A DNA stretch of 13,873 bases. Source: an uncultured Clostridia bacterium. GTDB lineage: Bacteria > Bacillota > Clostridia > Lachnospirales > Lachnospiraceae. Shown piece after piece: positions 8,200-13,860 of the stretch. Under the pieces are notes generated by a model. The model made no database searches and was not told the DNA's origin. It worked only from the letters and a program-made list of their open reading frames with translations. Every line of letters begins with the position of its first letter. Position 1 is the stretch's first letter. The stretch is taken from NCBI GenBank assembly GCA_937888895.1, contig CALASV010000361.1, positions 1-13,873 on the forward strand. The letters are read 5' to 3'. A program made the translations under genes and the position numbers.

Positions 8200-8426
8200 A
8201 ATAATGGCTTTCCCTCCTCCAAAAGCCTAATGTTTATTCTAATGTTCTCAAAATATTTTTATTTCTAATTCCCATCTACAACACCTTCTTGTAGAACTTA
8301 CGTTCTCGAAACTTTGTTCTTATTTTACTTTTTTTCTCCCTTTTTGTCAAGTAGAGTTTAACATTCAACACCGCTACATTTTATTATAAACGACACATTA
8401 TAAAAAGAAAACGAAAAGCATCCCCC
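8200..8426 (-). promoter_or_regulatory. Leader region of the 356-aa gene: promoter and operator-like palindromes
   Basis: On the - strand TTGACA (8345-8350) and TAAAAT (8322-8327) are separated by 17 bases, close to consensus. The predicted start is near 8315, giving a leader of about 115 bases. Palindrome GAAC-TTAC-GTTC (8294-8305) lies just downstream of the start, with a weaker GAAACTTTGTTC (8308-8319) next to it. A hairpin TCTACAA (8275-8281) with TTGTAGA (8289-8295) overlaps them. GAAC-N4-GTTC is the core of Gram-positive LexA boxes, but the flanks do not match the full consensus. Nothing else is seen in this stretch, which together with the adjoining pyk terminator makes up the 323-base gap. 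Confidence 0.65.
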
Positions 8427-8474
8427 AAAAAAAGCGAACCTTAAATATATTTTACCCATACAATTAAGATTCGC
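8427..8474 (-). terminator. Rho-independent terminator of pyk
   Basis: On the - strand GCGAATCTTAA (from 8474 to 8464) pairs with TTAAGGTTCGC (8444 to 8434), with one U.G pair and a 19-base AT-rich loop. Seven Ts follow directly (8433-8427). It lies about 50 bases after the pyk stop codon. Confidence 0.92.
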
Positions 8475-8522
8475 ATTGTTTCACTTAATATTTAATTTTC
8501 AAGTCAATCGGATATTCTTATT

Positions 8523-9938
8523 TTATCTTACCTGTTCAATCTTTAACATATTTGTATTTCCAGTTTTACCATTAATCTGTCCACCGGTTAATACAACATT
8601 ATCACCTTTTTGCAAACGCAATACTTCTTTTGCCTTATTCATACCATGATAGAACATAACTTCTACGGAATTAAATTCTTCACTTAATACAGGTTTTACG
8701 CCCCAGCTTAAATTTAACTTTCTCCAGACACGTTCAGAAGTTGTAATACCAAGAATTGGCATTGGACAACGAAAACGGCTAATCATTCTTGCTGTACAAC
8801 CACTTAATGTACTAATTACCATACACTTTGCATTAACGTCCATCGCCATCGCACAAGTACCATGAGAAAGTGCATCTAAGTTATTTTGAATCGTAAACTC
8901 TGCACTACGGAAACGCTCTACATAGTCAATATGACTTTCTGTATACTCTGCAATCTCTGCCATGTTCTTTACTGCTGCCACAGGATATTTACCAGCTGCT
9001 GTTTCACCAGAAAGCATTAATGCAGAAGTACCATCGTATACTGCATTAGCTACATCAGAAATTTCTGCTCTTGTTGGACGAGGATTATGAATCATAGATT
9101 CCAGCATTTCTGTTGCTGTAATAACTCTAGTACCCATTAAACGACATTTATCAATTAAATATTTCTGAATATATGGAACTTCAATAAATGGAACCTCTAC
9201 ACCAAGGTCACCTCTCGCAACCATAATACCATTTGCGATTTCACAAATTTCTTCAATATGGTCAATACCAGAACGGTTTTCAATCTTAGCAATAACATCA
9301 ATATCTTGTCCACCGTTCGCATCTAAGAACTCTCTTAAATCAAGCATATCTTGCTTTGTAGAAACGAAAGAAGCAGCAACGAAATCTACCCCATGCTCAA
9401 TACCAAATAATAAATCCTTCTTATCCTGCTCACTTAAAAATGCCTGCTTTAATACATGATTTGGGAAGTTCATACTCTTACGGTCAGACATTTCACCACC
9501 AGAAATTACAGTACAAATTGCATCAGAACCCTTTAACTCTTCTACTCTAAAAGATACAAGACCATTACAAACTAAAATTGTGTCACCTACGGAAAGCTCA
9601 TTGATTAAATTTTTATAAGTAACAGAAACTCTCGTTTCATCACCTACAATATCTTCTGTTGTAAAAGTAAAAGTATCTCCATCTTTTACAACAACCTTCT
9701 TATTTGCAAATGTCTTAATACGATACTCTGGTCCCTTCGTATCCAACATAATTGCAACTGGAACATTTAACTGTTCACGAACCTTTTTAATTAAATTGAT
9801 TTTGTTTAACTGTTCTTCATGAGTACCATGAGAAAAGTTAATTCTCGCTACATCCATACCAGCTTCACATAACTTTGTTAAAATTTCCTCATTTTCACTC
9901 GCTGGTCCAATTGTACAAATAATTTTAGTTTTACGCAT
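8523..9938 (-). CDS. pyk: Pyruvate kinase
   Basis: Cytoplasmic glycolytic enzyme that transfers phosphate from phosphoenolpyruvate to ADP, giving ATP and pyruvate. The 471-residue chain starts with RKTKIICTIGPAS and has ARINFSHG (substrate residues R32, N34, S36). The signature helix region IDVIAKIENRSGI carries K218 and metal ligand E220, and GIMVARGDLGVE gives metal ligand D244. The TATEMLESM block and NAVYDGTSALMLSGETAAGKYP follow. LDTKGPE ends in Glu71 at the position linked to potassium dependence, so a K+-dependent enzyme is expected. The C-terminal regulatory domain (about 355-471) is present, but the extra PEP-utiliser-like domain of Bacillus pyruvate kinases is absent, which is normal for many clostridia. 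ATG at 9938 follows AAAGGAAG with seven-base spacing. The gene is monocistronic by its terminator. Confidence 0.97.
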   Translation of the reverse strand: MRKTKIICTIGPASENEEILTKLCEAGMDVARINFSHGTHEEQLNKINLIKKVREQLNVPVAIMLDTKGPEYRIKTFANKKVVVKDGDTFTFTTEDIVGDETRVSVTYKNLINELSVGDTILVCNGLVSFRVEELKGSDAICTVISGGEMSDRKSMNFPNHVLKQAFLSEQDKKDLLFGIEHGVDFVAASFVSTKQDMLDLREFLDANGGQDIDVIAKIENRSGIDHIEEICEIANGIMVARGDLGVEVPFIEVPYIQKYLIDKCRLMGTRVITATEMLESMIHNPRPTRAEISDVANAVYDGTSALMLSGETAAGKYPVAAVKNMAEIAEYTESHIDYVERFRSAEFTIQNNLDALSHGTCAMAMDVNAKCMVISTLSGCTARMISRFRCPMPILGITTSERVWRKLNLSWGVKPVLSEEFNSVEVMFYHGMNKAKEVLRLQKGDNVVLTGGQINGKTGNTNMLKIEQVR

Positions 9939-10241
9939 CTTTCTACTTCCTTTCTGTTCATAGCATTATTATTATTGTCGTTTCCTTAATTCACTATTCC
10001 ACAGAAGATGACAACTCTTCTACAAAATTTTAACACATTTTTCTCAATAATTCTATCCCTGAAACAAAGCATTTTTAGAAAAATTGTAACTATTTTCTCA
10101 CATAACTTTGTTTCACTGCCACAAAAAGAAATATCGTTTTAAACTAGATATAAATTCCTGTTTTAAACGTGTTATCAATCATCTCCTAAATAACCATACT
10201 TTTCTTATAACAATACGAAATAAGAAAAGGAGATACTATTT
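9939..10241. promoter_or_regulatory. Divergent intergenic region between pyk and the XRE gene
   Basis: For pyk (- strand), an extended -10 TGTTAAAAT (10035 to 10027) stands about 90 bases from the start codon, with no good -35. Upstream is a wide inverted repeat, GAAACAAAG (10061-10069) and CTTTGTTTC (10106-10114), possibly two half-sites for a regulator. On the XRE side, GTTTTAAAC occurs twice (10136-10144 and 10160-10168), 24 bases apart. Each copy contains the palindrome GTTTAAAC or a one-base variant of it. I found no convincing -35/-10 pair for the XRE gene. These are candidate operators only. Confidence 0.5.
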
Positions 10242-10619
10242 ATGAAACCAAAAAACAAACTCTATGATACTCGCTCGACAGGAGAACGAATCCGTTCCAA
10301 ACGTATCCTACTTGGATTAACGCAAGAAGAATTAGCAGAACAAATTCATCGAGCTCCAAAATACTACTCCGATATTGAACGTGGCAGTTGTGGAATGTCG
10401 ATGGAAACGATGATTTCTATTGCAAAAATATTAGATATGAGTTTAGATTATATGGTATTTGGAACACCTACCAAAGAAGAAGTAGAACGTGTGGAATGCC
10501 AAGAAGCTTCTCTCACTCATTTACTCGCTCAATGTAATGAACGCCAACACGAATATGTCACTCGCATGATGCAGTTGTTGATTGCTTCTATGAGTTCAGA
10601 TGAGATTCCAAAAGAATAA
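10242..10619 (+). CDS. XRE/Cro-CI family transcriptional regulator
   Basis: This 125-residue DNA-binding protein has an HTH_3 domain at about residues 14-75: GERIRSKRILLGLTQEELAEQI, then the recognition-helix region APKYYSDIERG, and MSMETMISIAKILDMSLDYMVFG, the usual end of a Cro/CI fold. A short C-terminal helix region (about 80-120) may serve in dimerisation. No sensor domain is visible. ATG at 10242 follows AAGGAG with a spacer of about nine bases. The gene is alone on its strand, divergent from pyk, with its own terminator. Paired GTTTTAAAC words upstream could be self-binding sites, but this is inference. Its target genes are not evident; pyk is the nearest candidate. Confidence 0.9.
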   Translation: MKPKNKLYDTRSTGERIRSKRILLGLTQEELAEQIHRAPKYYSDIERGSCGMSMETMISIAKILDMSLDYMVFGTPTKEEVERVECQEASLTHLLAQCNERQHEYVTRMMQLLIASMSSDEIPKE

Positions 10620-10638
10620 AAAATGAGCTAATACAGGT

Positions 10639-10685
10639 TAAGGGGAGGTTCTGAAAACTTAGTTCAGCAACATCCCCTTATTTTT
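10639..10685 (+). terminator. Rho-independent terminator of the XRE gene
   Basis: TAAGGGGA (10639-10646) pairs with TCCCCTTA (10673-10680), with an inner helix CTGAA/TTCAG (10651-10655 and 10662-10666). TTTTT follows (10681-10685). On the - strand the stem lacks an adjacent T-run, though it lies just after the dehydrogenase stop at 10698 and may help there. Confidence 0.9.
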
Positions 10686-10697
10686 ATCTAATTTATT

Positions 10698-11747
10698 TTA
10701 AGGCAAAATACACATTACCTTCACATAATCTTCCGACTTATCTCTCATAATATGAAAACCTTGTGCTATTTCTTCCAAAGAAAATCGATGAGTAATAAAT
10801 TGTGCTGGATTAACTTTATTCTCCTCTAATCGTTCTAACACATAATGCCAATCATCTGTTTCTTCTCCCGTAAAAGAAGAATTCCAAGTACCTTTTACAG
10901 TTAGTTGATTTCTAAGAATTTTCCAATACACCGATTTTTCTAAACACATATCAGAATATGGATTACCAACTAACATAACCTTTCCACCAGGAATTGTACT
11001 ATTTACAGCTTGTGTCACTGTCTCATTTTTTCCAACACATTCAAAAAAGATATCCACACCATTTCCATTTGTTTTCTTATTTATCCACTGTTCTACATTT
11101 TCTTTCTTACTATCACAATAATTACCTTCTGATATACCAAGTTTTACTATAGCCTGTCGCTGAAATTCCTTATTTCCTACTGTAAGAATATTGTGAATAC
11201 CAGCTTCTTTTAAAAACTGAACTAATAATAAACCAATTGTCCCTAAACCACAAATCACTACAGTATCTGTTTTACTTGGACAAATGTTACGCATCGCATG
11301 AACAGCAACTGCCATTGGCTCTAACATTGCTGCTTCCTCAAAACTAACATTTTCAGATAACTCAATTAAGTTTTCCACAGGAACAGCTACAAATTGTGCA
11401 AACCCACCATCTCTACGAGAACCAAGATAACTATACTTTCGACACATTTCATACTGCTTTTTCTGACAAGGTCCACAAATTTTACATGGAATCAGTGGAA
11501 ATACTCCTACTCGCTTTCCACACCAACAATTATCCACATTCTCTCCTACTTTTGTCACAACACCTGAAAATTCATGTCCAATAATTAAAGGATACGAATA
11601 CGTTCCTGTTGTATATACTCTCGGAATATCCGAACCACAAATTCCAACTGCCTTCACTTGTACTAAAACTTCATTCGGTGCAAGAGATGGTTCTTTTACT
11701 TCCTCTAATGAAAATTGGTTAATACCTCTTAATATGTATGCTTTCAT
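10698..11747 (-). CDS. Zinc-dependent polyol-phosphate dehydrogenase, putative TarJ-like
   Basis: This 349-residue medium-chain dehydrogenase has a GroES-like N-terminal half and a Rossmann domain. Catalytic zinc ligands are C37 (GICGSD), H58-E59 (GHEFSG) and E143. Structural zinc cysteines are C88, C91, C94 and C102. The dinucleotide loop is GLGTIG (167-172). Where NAD-specific members carry an acidic residue after the second strand there is VGNK (190-193), which favours NADP(H). The upstream gene is an IspD/TarI-type cytidylyltransferase. NADPH-linked reduction of ribulose 5-phosphate to ribitol 5-phosphate (TarJ role), with activation to CDP-ribitol, is therefore a coherent guess. Annotation as galactitol-1-phosphate or sorbitol-type dehydrogenase is also possible from sequence alone. 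ATG at 11747 follows AAGGGAG with six-base spacing. Confidence 0.85.
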   Translation of the reverse strand: MKAYILRGINQFSLEEVKEPSLAPNEVLVQVKAVGICGSDIPRVYTTGTYSYPLIIGHEFSGVVTKVGENVDNCWCGKRVGVFPLIPCKICGPCQKKQYEMCRKYSYLGSRRDGGFAQFVAVPVENLIELSENVSFEEAAMLEPMAVAVHAMRNICPSKTDTVVICGLGTIGLLLVQFLKEAGIHNILTVGNKEFQRQAIVKLGISEGNYCDSKKENVEQWINKKTNGNGVDIFFECVGKNETVTQAVNSTIPGGKVMLVGNPYSDMCLEKSVYWKILRNQLTVKGTWNSSFTGEETDDWHYVLERLEENKVNPAQFITHRFSLEEIAQGFHIMRDKSEDYVKVMCILP

Positions 11748-11830
11748 TTGTTTCTCCCTTTTATCATAAACAATTCACTTTACTACCTGTCCATAACTAT
11801 AATCAAATTTTTTTATCATTACATACTATT

Positions 11831-11858
11831 TTTATACTTATCAAACAAAAATTTACAA
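11831..11858 (-). promoter_or_regulatory. Possible promoter upstream of the dehydrogenase gene
   Basis: TTGTAA (11858 to 11853) and TATAAA (11836 to 11831) on the - strand are 16 bases apart, in the 124-base gap between the cytidylyltransferase and dehydrogenase genes. The region is very AT-rich, so chance matches are likely. The dehydrogenase may instead be read through from the upstream gene. Confidence 0.4.
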
Positions 11859-11871
11859 CAAAATATAGTTA

Positions 11872-12567
11872 TTATAAATCAACTAACATTGCCTGAAATC
11901 TTTCTAAATCTGCCTTCGTTGTAATTTTAAAATTTTTTTCATCTCCAGGAATCATCACAACATCCATTCCAGCCATAATTGCCACTTCTGTTGAACCATT
12001 AATATTAAAAATTTCTCCTGGTAACAATGCAATTGTAGCACTATAATACTTTCCTAATTGAAATACTTCTGGAGCTTGTCCTGCGTAAATTTTATTTCGA
12101 TTTAATAAAGAATCTATTGTTTTCCCTTGTTCACTAAAATAAACCGTATCTTTCATTGCTAACACAGGAATTACTCCATCATGTCCCCAAATAGCATCAA
12201 AACAGTCAGAAACCATTTCACTTGATAATAAAGGTCTTGCAGCATCATGAATCAATACATAATCAGAATCATTTGCATATTTTCTAATATCCGATAACCC
12301 ATATAAAATAGATGTTTGACGAATTTCTCCCGGTGAAGAAAATCCACAAAACTTATGCTTTGTATCATATTTTTCTACTTCCTTCAAAATCTCCTCATGC
12401 CATTCTCTCTCTGCCACAATTTGAATTTTATCAATATTCGAATGTTCACAAAATAACTCCAAACAATAAGAAATAATCATTCTACCGTTGACTTCTATAT
12501 ATTGCTTTGGAATGTTAGAACCTAATCTAGTACCTGTCCCACCAGATAAAATCAATGCAATGTTCAT
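11872..12567 (-). CDS. tarI: IspD/TarI-type cytidylyltransferase, likely ribitol-5-phosphate
   Basis: This 231-residue nucleotidyltransferase of the IspD/TarI family transfers CMP from CTP to a sugar-alcohol phosphate. Visible motifs are the CTP loop LSGGTGTRLGSNIPKQY (7-23), EIRQTSILYGL (81-91), HDAARP (107-112, with the metal-binding Asp), AGQAPEVF (162-169) and PGDEKNFKITTKAD (207-220). The length fits the family. IspD (methylerythritol phosphate pathway) and TarI (CDP-ribitol) are hard to separate by motif. The adjacent polyol-phosphate dehydrogenase tips the balance to TarI. The start is ATG at 12567 with AGAGGAG about nine bases upstream. A longer frame from 12702 adds a hydrophobic 45-residue stretch without a binding site and is not real. 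No glycerol- or ribitol-phosphate polymerase is in the window. Confidence 0.8.
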   Translation of the reverse strand: MNIALILSGGTGTRLGSNIPKQYIEVNGRMIISYCLELFCEHSNIDKIQIVAEREWHEEILKEVEKYDTKHKFCGFSSPGEIRQTSILYGLSDIRKYANDSDYVLIHDAARPLLSSEMVSDCFDAIWGHDGVIPVLAMKDTVYFSEQGKTIDSLLNRNKIYAGQAPEVFQLGKYYSATIALLPGEIFNINGSTEVAIMAGMDVVMIPGDEKNFKITTKADLERFQAMLVDL

Positions 12568-12672
12568 AAAAATAAACTCCTCTCTACAATGAATTGGATA
12601 TTTACCACCTACTTTGCCACTTAACCATACCCAAATAGCTACAATAATAATTATTCTGTTAAAATTTCTTTT

Positions 12673-12717
12673 AGTATAATCGATAAATTTGATTTTTTCC
12701 ACATATTCTGATATACT
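12673..12717. promoter_or_regulatory. Overlapping divergent promoters for tarI and the intron transcript
   Basis: On the + strand TTGATT (12689-12694) and TATACT (12712-12717) are 17 bases apart with TGA as extended -10, predicting a start near 12724. On the - strand TGGAAA (12701 to 12696) and TATACT (12678 to 12673) are also 17 bases apart and would give tarI a leader of about 100 bases. The two -35 boxes interleave, so the polymerases should compete. Confidence 0.6.
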
Positions 12718-12763
12718 TTTTTATAAATTATTCGCAATAACTATTAAGAAAGGATATCTTTTT

Positions 12764-12829
12764 ATGAATATCGAAAATATTAACTATTGGATACAAATTT
12801 GGGTAACAAAACTGTTACGAAAAATTTAA
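12764..12829 (+). CDS. Mini-ORF of 21 codons ahead of the structured RNA
   Basis: ATG at 12764 follows AAAGGA with a spacer of about nine bases and runs 21 codons to TAA. The peptide begins MNIENINYWIQIW and ends TKLLRKI: amphipathic, with a basic tail. It lies about 40 bases after a good predicted promoter start and ends 61 bases before the predicted 5' splice site. It may be a leader peptide or the remnant of a longer interrupted gene. No family is recognised, and at this length it could be chance. Confidence 0.4.
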   Translation: MNIENINYWIQIWVTKLLRKI

Positions 12830-12834
12830 ACAAA

Positions 12835-12854
12835 TCTGTATAAATATATACAGA
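12835..12854 (+). repeat. Perfect 8-bp inverted repeat upstream of the intron
   Basis: TCTGTATA (12835-12842) and TATACAGA (12847-12854) flank AATA. It lies between the mini-ORF stop and the predicted 5' splice site. No T-run follows, so it is not an obvious terminator. It could be a 5'-exon hairpin or a protein-binding site. Confidence 0.6.
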
Positions 12855-12889
12855 AGTATAGATTTTATAAAACAGAAAGCCCTTTGTAT

Positions 12890-13349
12890 CGAGAAATCGG
12901 TGCAAACTCAGTGTTAATTGCTTTGAATCCCTAAAGCCTTACACCGAAACAGTAATCCGAAAGGATAAGCTGAATGGTACGAAAGTAGAAAAAACGTAAG
13001 GATAGCATAAGGTGAAAAAAAGTACCTCAGTGTTAATGAAAGGATAGATATTATCTAGCGTGACACATTAAAAACGGGTATCCTAAGTGCTGATACAATA
13101 GAAAATGAGATTTTCCGTTGTCATGTATAATGGGTGTTTAGCAGCGAAAGTCCTAAATCTTTTTAAGATATGGAACACGTTCAACGACTATCTCCTTGAG
13201 GGAGAGTAAAACCACAAGCTAAGGGTGGAAGAAAAATACTGCCCCACAGAATAAAGTGGGTGAAGATATAGTCTACGCTTATGTGAAAGCATAAGAGGTC
13301 TGCTGGTGACAGTAAGACTGCTATAAGGTTGCGACTTATAGTGAATGAG
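12890..13349 (+). ncRNA. Group I self-splicing intron core, subgroup IA-like, without ORF
   Basis: The segments resemble conserved group I elements: GCAGCGAAAGTCCTAAATC (13141-13159) resembles the Tetrahymena segment at P4/P6, CAACGACTAT holds the 5' strand of P7 and AAGATATAGTC the 3' strand. P1: exon TTTGTAT (12883-12889) pairs with guide GTGCAAA (12900-12906), with U.G at the splice site after 12889; CGA/TCG and a GAAA loop extend it. P3: CAGTGTT (13028-13034) with AATACTG (13235-13241). P4: AGGAT (13041-13045) with GTCCT (13150-13154). P5: ACAC-ATTA (13063-13070) with TAAT-GG-GTGT (13128-13137). P6: ATCTT/AAGAT (13157-13169). P7: GACTAT (13186-13191) with ATAGTC (13268-13273). P7.1: 13192-13204. 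P7.2: 13212-13228. P8: CCCAC/GTGGG (13243-13260). P9-type hairpins: 13278-13295, 13298-13318, 13321-13341. P7.1/P7.2 mark subgroup IA. The 3' end is uncertain. Confidence 0.88.
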
Positions 13350-13392
13350 ATAAAGATATACAAACTTATAAATAAAATACAAATCAAATCTA

Positions 13393-13421
13393 TTGAAGTT
13401 AAAATCCTATCGTGTTATACT
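13393..13421 (+). promoter_or_regulatory. Promoter of the small membrane-protein gene
   Basis: TTGAAG (13393-13398) and TATACT (13416-13421) are 17 bases apart, with TGT as an extended -10. The predicted start near 13428 gives a leader of about 28 bases to ATG 13456, which follows GGGTGGTGA. The genes after the intron core can therefore be expressed independently of it. Confidence 0.65.
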
Positions 13422-13455
13422 TTTATTAAATGGAAAATAAAGGGTGGTGACAGAT

Positions 13456-13634
13456 ATGGAGTTAAAAAGCATAGGTAAATTTGCTAAAAGAATTGGAGTT
13501 ATAACAATAGGTATAGGTATCAAGGAGAAGAAAAAAGAGAACAGAAACTCAAAGAGGCAAAGAAAAATCGGATCCTATACATCATATTATTTATAATTTT
13601 TGTAATAACAAATATATTGACCGGAAGGGGTTGA
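13456..13634 (+). pseudogene. Small membrane protein gene with a -1 frameshift at a run of six A
   Basis: ATG at 13456, with a Shine-Dalgarno-like GGGTGG upstream, opens a frame beginning MELKSIGKFAKRIG. After a run AAAAAAG that frame loses protein character and stops at about 46 codons. The -1 frame from the same run continues as REQKLKEAKKNRILYIILF and ends in a strongly hydrophobic helix followed by ITNILTGRG, with TGA at 13632. Joined at the A-run, the product would be about 58 residues: short N-terminus, basic amphipathic segment, one C-terminal membrane helix. Deletion of one A from an ancestral seven would explain it, as would a sequencing error, transcriptional slippage or programmed -1 frameshifting. 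No family is recognised. The next ORF starts six bases after the stop. Confidence 0.55.
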
Positions 13635-13640
13635 AACGGT

Positions 13641-13775
13641 ATGGGCTTGGAAAAACAGAGAACGGAACAATTGAAGCAGTTGCAGATCTTTGACGAATTG
13701 AAACAGGATCCCTTGTTTCTGAAACTCGTGCAGGTATGCAGAAATGATAAGAAATATTACTATACCAACTTTTAG
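13641..13775 (+). CDS. Small hypothetical protein, 44 aa
   Basis: This 44-residue ORF starts at ATG 13641 after GGAAGGGG, about ten bases upstream, and ends in TAG. It begins MGLEKQRTEQLKQLQIFDEL, a charged amphipathic helix, then DPLFLKLVQVCRN and a tyrosine-rich tail. It has no membrane helix or known motif. It follows the frameshifted membrane gene by six bases, so the two are probably translationally coupled from the promoter at 13393. Function unknown. It might be the intact start of a gene that was later truncated. Confidence 0.55.
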   Translation: MGLEKQRTEQLKQLQIFDELKQDPLFLKLVQVCRNDKKYYYTNF

Positions 13776-13834
13776 TTTATTTAATTTTCTAGGTTTATCC
13801 ATCTTTAGTTTTCATTCCCTTCTTATATTTATTT

Positions 13835-13860
13835 CTTGGGCGCGATTTCTCGCACCCAAG
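13835..13860. repeat. GC-rich hairpin near the window end
   Basis: CTTGGG (13835-13840) pairs with CCCAAG (13855-13860), and GCGA (13842-13845) with TCGC (13850-13853), around a C.A mismatch and a TTTC loop. No T-run follows on either strand within the visible bases. Bases 13843-13852 (CGATTTCTCG) are the exact reverse complement of the P1 hairpin segment at 12890-12899. It may be the terminator of the 44-aa gene or part of the intron 3' end. Confidence 0.7.

Noticed and set aside
12568..12702. 45-residue hydrophobic extension of the cytidylyltransferase
   Set aside because: The GTG start lacks a binding site and overlaps the predicted tarI promoter. The family N-terminus begins at ATG 12567 with AGAGGAG upstream.
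12835..12854. Hairpin as a rho-independent terminator of the mini-ORF
   Set aside because: The stem is AT-rich and no T-run follows it.
12890..13349. Group II intron or riboswitch as explanation of the structured RNA
   Set aside because: No domain V/VI signature or GUGYG-type 5' end of a group II intron, and no recognised aptamer such as c-di-GMP. P3/P7 pairing and P4-P6 similarity point to group I.
13181..13387. Minus-strand ORFs of 64-68 codons over the intron
   Set aside because: They run antisense through the P7-P9 helices of a structured RNA, have no binding sites and no protein-like pattern.
13587..13802. Minus-strand ORF of 71 codons
   Set aside because: It is antisense to the 44-aa ORF and the membrane gene, which have a promoter and binding sites on the + strand.
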